Part shown: one piece after another, positions 16,530-24,781 of the stretch | How positions within the stretch are numbered: position 1 is the stretch's first letter | How the letters are laid out: the number at the start of each line of letters is the position of its first letter | Origin: Roseateles subflavus | GTDB lineage: Bacteria > Pseudomonadota > Gammaproteobacteria > Burkholderiales > Burkholderiaceae_C | DNA length: 64,000 nucleotides | NCBI RefSeq assembly: GCF_030285365.1 | Contig: NZ_JASVDS010000001.1 | Coordinates: 248,001-312,000 of the forward strand | Reading direction: 5' to 3' | The notes under the pieces: model-generated | What the model was told of the DNA's origin: nothing | Seen by the model: the letters and a program-made list of their open reading frames with translations, nothing else | Database searches by the model: none | Translations under genes and position numbers: made by a program

Positions 16530-17147
16530 TCACGCAGCCGGGCGCTCGCGCCGGTAGCCGTACTCTTCGCACGGCGCGCCGCGGAAGTCCCGCACCTCCG
16601 TGCAGAAGCGCCGCATGCCGCTGGCCTCGAGCAGCTGGATCGACGCGTGGTTGCGCGCGTCCACCCAGCATTCGATCTCCTGCAGCCCGCCGGGCCCCAG
16701 CAGAAAGTCCTGCAAGGCGACGAAGGCCTCGCGCGCCAGGCCGCGGCCGCGCCAGCCAGGATGCAGGGTGATGCCCATCCAGGCGCTGAGGGGCCGACGG
16801 GCCGCCGCCGTCGTCGAGGCCGGCGCTTCGGGCGGACTGCGCAGGCACAGCCCGATGTCTCCCATCAGCTGGTCGTCCGCGACGTCGGCAATGGCCAGCT
16901 GCACCCAGACGTCCGGCAGGCCGACGGGGGCCGTGCTCATCTCCTCCAGGAATTCGAGGGACTGCGCCGGGTCCACGGCCTGCGTCCAGCCCTGGAAGCG
17001 CGCCGTCTCGGCGTCGCTGCGGTAGGCATGGAAGCGGTCGAGGTCGGCGGGGCGCATGCGCCGCAGGTGCACCCGGCCGCCGTCGGTGCCCAGGGGCAGC
17101 GCGGCCTGAAGGACGGACGCCTCCGCGGGCTCGGTCTCGTGGTTCAT
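16530..17147 (-). CDS. GNAT family N-acetyltransferase
   Basis: This 205-residue protein has the acetyl-CoA loop HPGWRGRGLAREAFVALQDF (R-G-x-G-L/A pattern) in the second half, preceded by the beta4 strand AWMGITLHP and followed by IECWVDARNHASIQLLEASGM, typical of RimJ/RimL-like GNATs. An N-terminal extension of about 25 residues precedes RVHLRRMRPADLDRF, where the fold begins; an internal start is possible but no better RBS is visible. Acceptor unknown. The gene lies 33 nt downstream of a TPR-like protein on the same strand and is probably cotranscribed with it. Confidence 0.85.
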   Translation of the reverse strand: MNHETEPAEASVLQAALPLGTDGGRVHLRRMRPADLDRFHAYRSDAETARFQGWTQAVDPAQSLEFLEEMSTAPVGLPDVWVQLAIADVADDQLMGDIGLCLRSPPEAPASTTAAARRPLSAWMGITLHPGWRGRGLAREAFVALQDFLLGPGGLQEIECWVDARNHASIQLLEASGMRRFCTEVRDFRGAPCEEYGYRRERPAA

Positions 17148-17180
17148 CGCGCCCTCCCGGTGCAGTGAAAGACCTGCAGC

Positions 17181-18296
17181 CTAGCGCAGGAGATCCTGCT
17201 GTCCCGAAAGCCACTGGGAGGTCTGGCGGCGCAGGGCCCGCAGCGCCTCGCCGGCCTGATGGCGTTGGCGCTGCTGGTCGGCCTGCAGCTCCTCCAGGCG
17301 CTGGGCCATCGCCCCGGCACGGGCGCCGTCGCCCAGGGCCTCGAACAGGCGCCGGGCGTTGCGCAGCAGGGGCGCCCGCATGAAGGGATAGGCTTGCAGC
17401 GCGGCCGGCAGCAGCAGGGGCTCCAGCAGGTGCCGGGCACGGTCCAGGTCGCCCGCCAGCAGCGCGCATTCCCCTTGCGCATGCAGCAGCGACGCACGGG
17501 CCTGGGGCAGCTCCTCCGTGCGCACCAGGTCCAGGCCCTTGTCGAACAGCGCCTGCGCCTCGTCGAGGCGCCCGGCGTGCATCATCGCGATGCCCACATT
17601 CATCAGCAGGGTGGCGCGCTGGCGCAGGTGCATCTCCGGCGCGTCCAGCTGCGAGCGCGCCTGGAAGGCCAGGCGGAGCTGGCGCTGGGCCATGGCATCG
17701 GCCTGCTGGTCCTCGCCGCGGCGACGCAGCTCGTCGATGGAAAGCGCGCCGGCCAGCAGCGCGTTCGTGTAGGCCCGCGTCATGGCATGCGGCTCCTGGC
17801 TTTCCCGCGCCCGGGAGAGCGCCTGCAGATGCAGCATCTCGGCCTCGTCGTACAGGCCGAGCTGCGCGTAGGCGTGGGCCAAGGCCCCCAGCGCCCGCGG
17901 CAGCATGGCATGCAGCACAGGGGGCTGCGTGGCGGTCTCCACCGCCTCGCGCGCCAGCTCAAGCGCCTCGTCCATCAGGCCTGCGCCACTGAGGCACAGC
18001 ACGGCGATGTCCAGCATCTCCACCCGCTCGGCCCGCGCGTGCGGCTCGAGCAGGTTCAGGGCCAGGCTGGCGCCGGTGTAGGCCTGCGTCACGTCGTAGA
18101 GCGCCCAGCCGGCCCGCGCCTGCATCAGGCCGATCTCGCAGCGTCGGGCCGGCGCCATGGTCGGGGCGTCGCAGGCCGCCTGGGCCTGGGCCAGCCAGTC
18201 GAGGGCCTCGCGCATGCGGTGCGCGTCCAGCGCCTGGCGGGCACGGTGCAGGAACTGCTCGCAGGCCTGCGCTTCAGGGATCAGCAATGGATTCAT
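17181..18296 (-). CDS. Tetratricopeptide-like helical repeat protein
   Basis: This 371-residue soluble protein has no signal peptide. It is almost entirely alpha-helical with degenerate TPR units, for example ALGALAHAYAQLGLYDEAEMLHLQAL, NVGIAMMHAGRLDEAQALFDKGL and LHAQGECALLAGDLDRARHLLEPL. The C-terminus is a charged helix (QADQQRQRHQAGEALRAL). TPR arrays mediate protein-protein contacts; no catalytic domain is present, although similar N-terminal regions occur in diguanylate cyclases with TPR sensors. ATG 18296 is chosen because the open frame upstream of it has no family-like sequence. It lies upstream of a GNAT gene. Confidence 0.75.
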   Translation of the reverse strand: MNPLLIPEAQACEQFLHRARQALDAHRMREALDWLAQAQAACDAPTMAPARRCEIGLMQARAGWALYDVTQAYTGASLALNLLEPHARAERVEMLDIAVLCLSGAGLMDEALELAREAVETATQPPVLHAMLPRALGALAHAYAQLGLYDEAEMLHLQALSRARESQEPHAMTRAYTNALLAGALSIDELRRRGEDQQADAMAQRQLRLAFQARSQLDAPEMHLRQRATLLMNVGIAMMHAGRLDEAQALFDKGLDLVRTEELPQARASLLHAQGECALLAGDLDRARHLLEPLLLPAALQAYPFMRAPLLRNARRLFEALGDGARAGAMAQRLEELQADQQRQRHQAGEALRALRRQTSQWLSGQQDLLR

Positions 18297-18456
18297 GCAA
18301 CTCGTCCTGCCGGCCGGACACCCAGGTGCGCACGACGGGTCGCGCGGCCACCGGCCAGACACTGTCACAAAGCCTAGCGCGTGGGCGCAGGCCGCACAGC
18401 CGTCCGCCGCGAGCAAAGCGGGGCCCGGCGTGCAGAACTCCTGCGATTGCCGACTT

Positions 18457-19059
18457 TCAGCCCCGCGTCGCCGCGTGCAGGGTCTGGTGCGCACCCGCGC
18501 GCAGGCCCGGACGGTCGGCCTCGGCCGCCGCCAGGGGCTGTACCTCGACCAGGCTGGCCAGACAGCGCTCGGTCAGCTGCTGGTAGGTGCGGGTGCCCTC
18601 GAGCTTCCAGCGGATCTCGTCCTCGCTCAGCGCCCGCAGCACCTTGGCGGGCAGCCCGGCGATCAGCGAGCGCTCCGGCAGCACCTGCCCGGCCTTCACG
18701 AAGGCGCAGGCCGCCAGGATGCTGTACGCCCCGAGCTCCGCGCCATCCATCACCACGGCCTTCATGCCCACCAGCGCGTCATGGCGGATCACGCAGCCAT
18801 GCAGCACCGCGCCATGGCCGATGTGCCCGTTGCGCTCGACCACAGTCTCGGAGGCCGGGAAGCCGTGCACCACGCAGCAGTCCTGCACATTGGCGCCCTC
18901 GTGCAGCACGATGCGGCCGAAGTCCCCGCGCAGGCTCGCGTTCGGGCCGATGTAGCAGCCCGGACCGACGTGGACGTCACCGATCAGCACCGCCGTCGGG
19001 TGCACGTGGCTGCTGGGATGGACCACGGGGATCACCCCGTCGATGGCATAGCAAGGCAT
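18457..19059 (-). CDS. paaY: PaaY, hexapeptide-repeat thioesterase of phenylacetate metabolism
   Basis: This 200-residue left-handed beta-helix protein of the gamma-carbonic anhydrase-like group starts [21 protein letters not shown]. Hexapeptide repeats run from about 20 to 150 and include the metal-binding histidines in [18 protein letters not shown] and [12 protein letters not shown]. The C-terminal helix [19 protein letters not shown] is typical of PaaY. The protein hydrolyses ring-hydroxylated phenylacetyl-CoA dead-end products, regenerating CoA. It is transcribed divergently from paaG, sharing the 176-bp region with the predicted PaaR operator, so coregulation is likely. Confidence 0.88.
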   Translation of the reverse strand: MPCYAIDGVIPVVHPSSHVHPTAVLIGDVHVGPGCYIGPNASLRGDFGRIVLHEGANVQDCCVVHGFPASETVVERNGHIGHGAVLHGCVIRHDALVGMKAVVMDGAELGAYSILAACAFVKAGQVLPERSLIAGLPAKVLRALSEDEIRWKLEGTRTYQQLTERCLASLVEVQPLAAAEADRPGLRAGAHQTLHAATRG

Positions 19060-19142
19060 GAGGACTCCAGTCGGCAGGGCGCCGCGCATTGACAGGCGCA
19101 CATCGCCGCGGAATTCCAGGGTTTACCCCCACTCGGCGCGGC

Positions 19143-19171
19143 TTGTGCCAGATCAAGCGGGACCTTACGAT
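19143..19171 (+). promoter_or_regulatory. Predicted paaG promoter
   Basis: The -35-like TTGTGC (19143-19148) and -10-like TACGAT (19166-19171) are separated by 17 nt, upstream of the first gene of the paa operon. Each hexamer matches the sigma70 consensus only partly. The operator palindrome begins 3 nt further on. Confidence 0.5.
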
Positions 19172-19173
19172 CT

Positions 19174-19187
19174 ACCGACCGGTCGGT
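19174..19187. promoter_or_regulatory. Predicted PaaR operator (14-bp palindrome)
   Basis: ACCGACCGGTCGGT is a perfect inverted repeat placed right after the predicted -10 box, where a bound repressor would block RNA polymerase. The cluster encodes a TetR-type PaaR at 25899, and TetR proteins bind palindromes of this size. The assignment to PaaR is inference from location and symmetry. Confidence 0.65.
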
Positions 19188-19235
19188 CAAGAGTGTTCCC
19201 ACCTTGATCTGACGCATAGCCAGACGAGGCCCCTC

Positions 19236-20063
19236 ATGACTCTGCCCACCGCTGCGCCCACCGACGCCGCCGCCCTGCTGATCAGCCAGGAAGGTGCCGT
19301 GCGCACCCTGAGCTTCAACCGTCCTGCGGCGCTGAACGCCTTCACCGCCCAGCTGCTGGCACAGACCCGCGCCGCACTGGACGAGGCCGCCGAGGACGCG
19401 AGCGTGCGGGCCGTGGTGATCACCGGCATCGGGCGCGCCTTCTGTGCCGGGCAGGACCTCTCCGACCCGCTGATCAAGCCCGAGTTCGGCGCCGACGCCC
19501 GCCCCAAGGACATCGGCCACCTGCTGGACAACTACTACATCCCCCTCGCCCTGCGCGTGCGCTCGATGCCGGTGCCGGTGATCGCCGCCGTCAACGGCGT
19601 GGCGGCCGGCGCTGGCGCCAATCTCGCGCTGGGCTGCGATCTGGTGGTGGCCGCGGAGTCCGCCAGCTTCATCCAGGCCTTCTCCAAGATCGGCCTGATC
19701 CCCGACTGCGGCGGTACCTGGCTCCTGACCCGCCTGGTGGGCCGCGCCAAGGCCATGGAGCTGGCGCTGCTGGGCGACAAGCTGCCCGCCGCCGAGGCCG
19801 CCCGCCTGGGCCTGATTGCCCGCGTTGTCCCGAACGAGGAGCTCGCCGCGACGGCGCAGGCCCTCGCCACGCGACTGGCCGCGATGCCCACGCGCTCGCT
19901 GGTCGAGACCCGCAACGCCTTCGACGAGGCGCTGAGCCTGAACTACGAGGACGCCCTCAAGCTCGAGGCCGTGATGCAGAGCCAGCTCGGCTTTGCGCAC
20001 GACTACCTCGAGGGCGCCGCCGCCTTCCTGGAAAAGCGCACGCCGGTCTTCAAGGACCGCTGA
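19236..20063 (+). CDS. paaG: PaaG, 1,2-epoxyphenylacetyl-CoA isomerase
   Basis: This 275-residue crotonase-fold enzyme has the oxyanion-hole block AFCAGQDLSDP (near 80) and GVAAGAGANLALGCDLVVAA (near 125), followed by FIQAFSKIGLIPDCGGTWLLTRLVG, whose Asp-Cys-Gly-Gly corresponds to the isomerase acid position of PaaG. It converts ring-1,2-epoxyphenylacetyl-CoA into the oxepin form and also isomerises later intermediates. It is the first gene of the paa operon, behind a promoter with a palindromic operator. The ATG at 19236 starts the family-like sequence; upstream codons in frame run through the operator and are not coding. Confidence 0.92.
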   Translation: MTLPTAAPTDAAALLISQEGAVRTLSFNRPAALNAFTAQLLAQTRAALDEAAEDASVRAVVITGIGRAFCAGQDLSDPLIKPEFGADARPKDIGHLLDNYYIPLALRVRSMPVPVIAAVNGVAAGAGANLALGCDLVVAAESASFIQAFSKIGLIPDCGGTWLLTRLVGRAKAMELALLGDKLPAAEAARLGLIARVVPNEELAATAQALATRLAAMPTRSLVETRNAFDEALSLNYEDALKLEAVMQSQLGFAHDYLEGAAAFLEKRTPVFKDR

Positions 20064-20113
20064 GCCCGCCGCCCTCGCCCTGCACCGTTCCTGCTGTTGA
20101 AGGAGTCCCCTGC

Positions 20114-20578
20114 ATGTCCACGCCCCTGAGCCCGCAAGCCGTCGCCGAAGCCGTCCGCGACGCCATGGTCCGCGAGGACCATGCCTCCAAGGGTCTCGGG
20201 ATGGAGATCTTGGCCGTGGGCCCGGGCCGCGCGACGATCCGCATGACCGTGCGGCAGGACATGCTCAACGGTTTCGCCATCTGCCATGGCGGCCTCATCA
20301 CCACCCTGGCCGATTCGGCCTTTGCCTTCGCCTGCAACGCGTACAACGAGTTGACGGTGGCCTCGGGGATCACGATCGACATCGTGGCGCCCGCACGGCA
20401 GGGCGACGTGCTGACCGCCGTCGCCCACGAGGTTTCGCTCGCCGGCCGGACCGGCGTCTATGACGTGAATGTGCGCAACCAGCGGGACGAGCTGGTGGCC
20501 GTGTTCCGGGGCAAGTCCTACCGCATCAAGGGCAAGCCCGTGGTCCCCGGCCTGACCGCTGGTGCAGCGCAGGAGTGA
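20114..20578 (+). CDS. paaI: PaaI, hotdog-fold acyl-CoA thioesterase
   Basis: This 154-residue hotdog thioesterase has the signature ICHGGLITTLADSAFAFACN around residues 57-76, with the catalytic Asp in the helix (LADSAFA), then ASGITIDIVAPARQGDVL. The length is normal for PaaI (about 140-155). It hydrolyses phenylacetyl-CoA derivatives, mainly hydroxylated dead-end products, releasing CoA. AAGGAG at 20100-20105 precedes the ATG by 8 nt. The stop is followed 4 nt later by the paaK start. Confidence 0.92.
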   Translation: MSTPLSPQAVAEAVRDAMVREDHASKGLGMEILAVGPGRATIRMTVRQDMLNGFAICHGGLITTLADSAFAFACNAYNELTVASGITIDIVAPARQGDVLTAVAHEVSLAGRTGVYDVNVRNQRDELVAVFRGKSYRIKGKPVVPGLTAGAAQE

Positions 20579-20582
20579 ACCC

Positions 20583-21890
20583 ATGACCGTGAAGCACCCC
20601 GCCCCTGGCGACCTGGAAGCCATCGAGACCGCCAGCCGCGACGAACTGCAGGCCCTGCAGCTGCAGCGCCTGCAGTGGACGCTGCAGCACGCCTACGAGA
20701 ACGTGCCCCACTACAAGGCCGCCTTCGACGAAAAGGGCGTGCACCCCTCCGACCTCAAGACCCTGGCCGACCTCGCCAAGTTCCCCTTCATGACGAAGAA
20801 GGACCTGCGCGACCACTACCCCTTCGGCCTCTTCGCCGTGCCGCGCGAGCAGATCGTGCGCATCCACGCCTCGTCCGGCACCACCGGCAAGCCCACGGTC
20901 GTGGGCTACACGCAGGCCGACATCGACACCTGGGCGAACCTCGTGGCCCGCTCCCTGCGCGCCTCGGGCGTGCGCCGCGGCGACATCGTCCACATCGCCT
21001 ACGGCTACGGCCTCTTCACCGGCGGCCTGGGCGCGCACTACGGCGCCGAACGCCTGGGGTGCACGGTCATCCCCATGTCCGGCGGCCAGACCGAGAAGCA
21101 GGTCCAGCTGATCCAGGACTTCAAGCCCGATGCCATCATGGTCACGCCGAGCTACATGCAGGTGATCATCGAGGAGTTCGTGCGCCAGGGCCTGGACCCG
21201 CGCGCCAGCTCGCTGAAGGTGGGCATCTTCGGCGCCGAGCCCTGGACCGAGGCCATGCGCCGCGAGATCGAGACCCGGGCCGGCATCGACGCCGTGGACA
21301 TCTACGGCCTCTCCGAGGTGATGGGGCCAGGTGTTGCCAACGAGTGCATCGAGTCCAAGGACGGCCCGGTGATCTGGGAGGACCACTTCTACCCCGAGAT
21401 CGTCGACCCCGAGACCGGCGAGGTGCTGCCCGACGGCGCCGAGGGCGAGCTCGTCTTCACCTCGCTCACCAAGCAGGCCCTGCCGGTGATCCGCTACCGC
21501 ACGCGCGACCTCACCCGCCTCCTGCCCCCAACCTCGCGCAGCATGCGGCGCATGGGCAAGATCGTCGGCCGCTCGGACGACATGCTGATCATCCGCGGCG
21601 TCAACCTGTTCCCCACGCAGATCGAGGAGCTGGTGCTGCAGGAGCCGCAGCTCTCGGGCCAGTACCAGCTCGTCGTCAGCCGCGAAGGCGCGCTGGACGA
21701 GGTGCTGGTGCGCTGCGAGATGCTGCCCGGCGCCGACATGGGCCAGAAGGACGGCATCGCCCGCCATCTGCAGCACCGCATCAAGACGCTGATCGGCGTC
21801 TCCACCAAGATCGACATCGGTGCGCCGGACAGCATCGAGCGCACGCTGGTTGGCAAGGCACGGCGCGTGATCGACCGCCGACCCAAGTAA
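20583..21890 (+). CDS. paaK: PaaK, phenylacetate-CoA ligase
   Basis: This 435-residue acyl-adenylating enzyme has the P-loop IHASSGTTGKPTVVGYT (near 98), the adenine-binding region IFGAEPWTEAMR, the YGLSEVMGPG block and the C-terminal GRSDDMLIIRGVNLFPTQIEE hinge. The length matches PaaK. It activates phenylacetate with ATP and CoA to phenylacetyl-CoA, the entry step and the source of the usual inducer of the pathway. The start is ATG 20583, 4 nt after the paaI stop; an upstream in-frame ATG at 20562 lies inside paaI. Confidence 0.95.
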   Translation: MTVKHPAPGDLEAIETASRDELQALQLQRLQWTLQHAYENVPHYKAAFDEKGVHPSDLKTLADLAKFPFMTKKDLRDHYPFGLFAVPREQIVRIHASSGTTGKPTVVGYTQADIDTWANLVARSLRASGVRRGDIVHIAYGYGLFTGGLGAHYGAERLGCTVIPMSGGQTEKQVQLIQDFKPDAIMVTPSYMQVIIEEFVRQGLDPRASSLKVGIFGAEPWTEAMRREIETRAGIDAVDIYGLSEVMGPGVANECIESKDGPVIWEDHFYPEIVDPETGEVLPDGAEGELVFTSLTKQALPVIRYRTRDLTRLLPPTSRSMRRMGKIVGRSDDMLIIRGVNLFPTQIEELVLQEPQLSGQYQLVVSREGALDEVLVRCEMLPGADMGQKDGIARHLQHRIKTLIGVSTKIDIGAPDSIERTLVGKARRVIDRRPK

Positions 21891-21917
21891 CCCCCGGATT
21901 CCCACAAGGAGCCATTC

Positions 21918-22919
21918 ATGTACACACAAGCGATGAGCGTCGGGCCGCAGGATCAGGCGGCCAAGGTGCAGAGCGCGGAGGAGGCCCAGAAGCTCGCGGC
22001 CTTCGAGGCCCGCGTCGGCGAGGGCGAGTTCGTCGAGGCCAAGGACTGGATGCCCGAGCACTACCGCAAGACGCTCGTGCGCCAGATCAGCCAGCACGCG
22101 CACTCCGAGATCGTCGGCATGCTGCCCGAGGGCAACTGGGTCACGCGCGCGCCCACGCTCAAGCGCAAGGCCATCCTGATGGCCAAGATCCAGGACGAGG
22201 GCGGCCACGGCCTGTACCTCTACTCCGCCGCCGAGACCCTGGGCACCAGCCGCGACCAGATGCTGGAGGCGCTGCACTCGGGCAAGGCCAAGTACAGCTC
22301 CATCTTCAACTACCCCACGCTGAACTGGGCCGACATCGGCGTGATCGGCTGGCTGGTGGACGGCGCCGCCATCATGAACCAGGTGCCGCTGTGCCGCTGC
22401 TCCTACGCGCCCTACGCGCGGGCCATGATCCGCATCTGCCGTGAAGAGAGCTTCCACCAGCGCCAGGGCTACGAGAGCCTGCTGGTGATGATGCAGAAGG
22501 GCACGCCCGAGCAGCAGGCCCTGGTGCAGGACGCCGTCAACCGCTGGTGGTGGCCCTCCCTCATGATGTTCGGCCCGCATGACAAGGACTCCCCGAACTC
22601 CGAGCAGTCCATGCGCTGGGGCATCAAGCGCATCTCCAACGACGACCTGCGTCAGAAGTTCGTGGACGCCACCATCCCGCAGGCCGAGGTGCTGGGCGTG
22701 ACCGTGCCGGACCCCGACCTGAAGTGGAACGCCGAGCGCGAGCACTACGACTTCGGCGCCATCGACTGGGACGAGTTCTGGCGCGTGGTGGGCGGCGACG
22801 GCCCCTGCAACCGCGAACGCCTGGCCACCCGCGTCAAGGCCTGGGATGAGGGCGCCTGGGTGCGCGAAGCCGCACTGGCCCACGCCAAGAAGCAAGCAAC
22901 AAAAGCGCAAGCCGCCTGA
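21918..22919 (+). CDS. paaA: PaaA, catalytic subunit of phenylacetyl-CoA 1,2-epoxidase
   Basis: This 333-residue ferritin-like di-iron oxygenase subunit has iron ligands in the E-x-x-H pairs [11 protein letters not shown] and [12 protein letters not shown], with a further Glu in the preceding helix (SEIVGML). It is the active-site subunit of the PaaABCE complex, which adds one atom of oxygen to the ring of phenylacetyl-CoA. AAGGAG at 21907-21912 precedes the start by 5 nt. It is followed by paaB after 17 nt. Length and sequence are normal for the family. Confidence 0.95.
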   Translation: MYTQAMSVGPQDQAAKVQSAEEAQKLAAFEARVGEGEFVEAKDWMPEHYRKTLVRQISQHAHSEIVGMLPEGNWVTRAPTLKRKAILMAKIQDEGGHGLYLYSAAETLGTSRDQMLEALHSGKAKYSSIFNYPTLNWADIGVIGWLVDGAAIMNQVPLCRCSYAPYARAMIRICREESFHQRQGYESLLVMMQKGTPEQQALVQDAVNRWWWPSLMMFGPHDKDSPNSEQSMRWGIKRISNDDLRQKFVDATIPQAEVLGVTVPDPDLKWNAEREHYDFGAIDWDEFWRVVGGDGPCNRERLATRVKAWDEGAWVREAALAHAKKQATKAQAA

Positions 22920-22936
22920 GCACAAGGAACCGCATC

Positions 22937-23239
22937 ATGAGCAATCAGCAAGCCCCCAAGAACGAATGGCCCCTGTGGGAAGTCTTTGTGCGCAGCAAGG
23001 CCGGCCTCGATCACAAGCACTGCGGCAGCCTGCACGCGCCGGACGCCAAGCTGGCCCTGCAGATGGCCCGTGAGGTCTACACCCGCCGCCAGGAAGGCGT
23101 GAGCATCTGGGTGGTGCTGTCCAGCCAGATCGTGGCCTCGGACCCGGGCGAGAAGGGCATGTATTTCGATCCGATGGAAGACAAGGTCTATCGCCATCCG
23201 ACCTTTTACGAGCTCCCCGACTCGGTCAACCACATGTAA
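22937..23239 (+). CDS. paaB: PaaB, epoxidase structural subunit
   Basis: This 100-residue protein matches the PaaB family: WPLWEVFVRSKAGLDHKHCG at the start, then HAPDAKLALQMAREVYTRR and EGVSIWVVLSSQI. PaaB bridges PaaAC dimers in the phenylacetyl-CoA epoxidase and is required for activity. It has no cofactor-binding motif, as expected. The gene is followed by a 121-nt gap containing the first copy of an 80-bp structured repeat, unlike the tight spacing upstream. Confidence 0.94.
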   Translation: MSNQQAPKNEWPLWEVFVRSKAGLDHKHCGSLHAPDAKLALQMAREVYTRRQEGVSIWVVLSSQIVASDPGEKGMYFDPMEDKVYRHPTFYELPDSVNHM

Positions 23240-23250
23240 GGACTGACCCA

Positions 23251-23330
23251 CCCCCTACGCGCTTCGCGCGCCCCCTCGAGGGGGCGAGGCCAAGGGCCCG
23301 GCAGAGCCGGATCCCCGGCCTCAGCTGGGT
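23251..23330. repeat. 80-bp structured repeat, copy 1 (between paaB and paaC)
   Basis: Four stems can be drawn: CGCGC-TTC-GCGCG (23258-23270), CCCCC-TCGA-GGGGG (23271-23284), and GAGGCC (23286-23291) pairing with GGCCTC (23317-23322) around an inner CCGGC-AGA-GCCGG. It is 68/80 identical to the copy after paaC. No coding potential. Confidence 0.95.
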
Positions 23331-23360
23331 GAAGTTCCCGCAAGGGCTGGAGATCTAGAG

Positions 23361-24137
23361 ATGACACAACAATCGATCAAGGTGGGTGACAAGCCCGAGG
23401 TGCGCTACCTGCTGCGCATCGCCGACAGCTGCCTGGTGCTCTCGCAGCGCCTCTCCGAGTGGTGCGGCCACGGCCCCATCCTGGAGGAGGACCTGGCGCT
23501 GACGAACATGGCGCTGGACCTCATCGGCCAGGCCCGCGGCCTGCTGACCCGTGCGGGTGAGCTCGACGGCCAGGGCTTCGACGAAGACCAGCTGGCCTTC
23601 CTGCGCGACGAGCGCCAGTACTTCAACCCGGTGCTGATGGAGCTGCCGCGCGGCGACTTCGCCTTCACCACCGCCCGCAACCTGGCCGCCGCCACCTGGC
23701 TGCGTCTGCTGTGGGCCCGGCTGCAGGACTCCAGCGACGCCGAGGTGGCCGCCATCGCCGCCAAGGCCTTCAAGGAAGCCAGCTACCACCAGCAGCACGC
23801 GGCCGACTGGACCGAGCGTCTGGGCGACGGCACCGAGGAATCGCGCCGCCGCATGGTCGAGGCCCTGCAGCTGCTCTGGCCCTACACCAACGAGCTCTTC
23901 GCCAGCGACGACATCGACGCGCACGCCGCCGCCACGGGCCTGGGCCCGGCCTGGGACTCGCTGCGCGCCGACTGGCGTGCCGCGATGGACGAGGTGCTGG
24001 CCGATGCCACGCTGCAAGCGCCGGCGGACAGCCGCTACATCCCCAGCGGTCGCGTGGGCATCCACAGCGAGCACATGGGGCACATGCTGTCGGAAATGCA
24101 GTACCTGCAGCGCGCCTTCCCCGGCGGCGTCTGGTGA
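23361..24137 (+). CDS. paaC: PaaC, epoxidase structural subunit
   Basis: This 258-residue ferritin-like protein of the PaaC family starts with VRYLLRIADSCLVLSQRLSEWCGHGP, followed by EEDLALTNMALDLIGQARGLL and ASYHQQHAADWTERLGDGT. PaaC pairs with PaaA; it keeps the ferritin fold but does not hold the active di-iron centre. Copies of the same structured repeat bracket the gene, 31 nt before its start and 12 nt after its stop. Length is normal. Confidence 0.94.
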   Translation: MTQQSIKVGDKPEVRYLLRIADSCLVLSQRLSEWCGHGPILEEDLALTNMALDLIGQARGLLTRAGELDGQGFDEDQLAFLRDERQYFNPVLMELPRGDFAFTTARNLAAATWLRLLWARLQDSSDAEVAAIAAKAFKEASYHQQHAADWTERLGDGTEESRRRMVEALQLLWPYTNELFASDDIDAHAAATGLGPAWDSLRADWRAAMDEVLADATLQAPADSRYIPSGRVGIHSEHMGHMLSEMQYLQRAFPGGVW

Positions 24138-24149
24138 ACGGAATGACCA

Positions 24150-24229
24150 CCCCCTACACGCTTCGCGTGCCCCCTCAAGGGGGCGAGCCCGCAGGCCCGG
24201 CGGAGCCGGATCCTCGGGCTCCGCTGGGG
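24150..24229. repeat. 80-bp structured repeat, copy 2 (between paaC and paaD)
   Basis: It has the same fold as copy 1: CACGC-TTC-GCGTG (24157-24169), CCCCC-TCAA-GGGGG (24170-24183), and GAGCCC (24185-24190) pairing with GGGCTC (24216-24221) around CCGGC-GGA-GCCGG. Two of its base pairs differ from copy 1 by double, pairing-preserving changes. Confidence 0.95.
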
Positions 24230-24256
24230 GAATCCCGACTCACATCGAGTTCCGCC

Positions 24257-24778
24257 ATGACGGACGCCTCTTCGGATCAGGCTTGCGGGCGGCTCTCAGC
24301 CGCCTGGGAAGTGCTGCGCCAGATCCCGGACCCCGAGGTGCCGGCGGTGAGCCTGTGCGAGCTGGGCATCGTGCGCGACCTGCAGGAGACGGCCGGCGGC
24401 CTGGAGGTGGTGCTCACGCCCACCTACTCCGGCTGCCCCGCCACCGAGCTCATCCAGGACAACGTGCGCGAGGCCCTGGCCCGCTTCGGCGAGATCACGA
24501 TCACGATGCAGCGATCGCCCGCCTGGACCACCGACTGGATCACCGAGGAAGGCCGGGCCAAGCTCAAGGCCTACGGCATCGCGCCGCCCGGGCCCGCGCA
24601 TCCGGGCGCGGAGCAGCCGATCCGGCTGGTGCATCGCGCGTCGCTGACGAAGCTCGCGTGCCCGCGTTGCGGGTCGGAGCAGACGGAGCGACTCTCGGCT
24701 TTCGGGTCCACGGCTTGCAAGGCGCTCTATCGCTGCCTGTCCTGCCGTGAGCCCTTCGAACACTTCAAACCCATCTGA
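24257..24778 (+). CDS. paaD: PaaD, Fe-S maturation factor of the epoxidase
   Basis: This 173-residue protein has an N-terminal MIP18/DUF59 domain (about 15-105), seen in IPDPEVPAVSLCELGIVRD and LTPTYSGCPATELIQDNVR. The C-terminal cysteine module has LACPRCGSEQTERLSAFGST then YRCLSCREPFEHF. This two-part structure is typical of PaaD, which helps assemble metal/Fe-S centres of the complex, probably PaaE. It starts 27 nt after the second structured repeat and ends 3 nt before paaE. Confidence 0.94.
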   Translation: MTDASSDQACGRLSAAWEVLRQIPDPEVPAVSLCELGIVRDLQETAGGLEVVLTPTYSGCPATELIQDNVREALARFGEITITMQRSPAWTTDWITEEGRAKLKAYGIAPPGPAHPGAEQPIRLVHRASLTKLACPRCGSEQTERLSAFGSTACKALYRCLSCREPFEHFKPI

Positions 24779-24781
24779 ATC

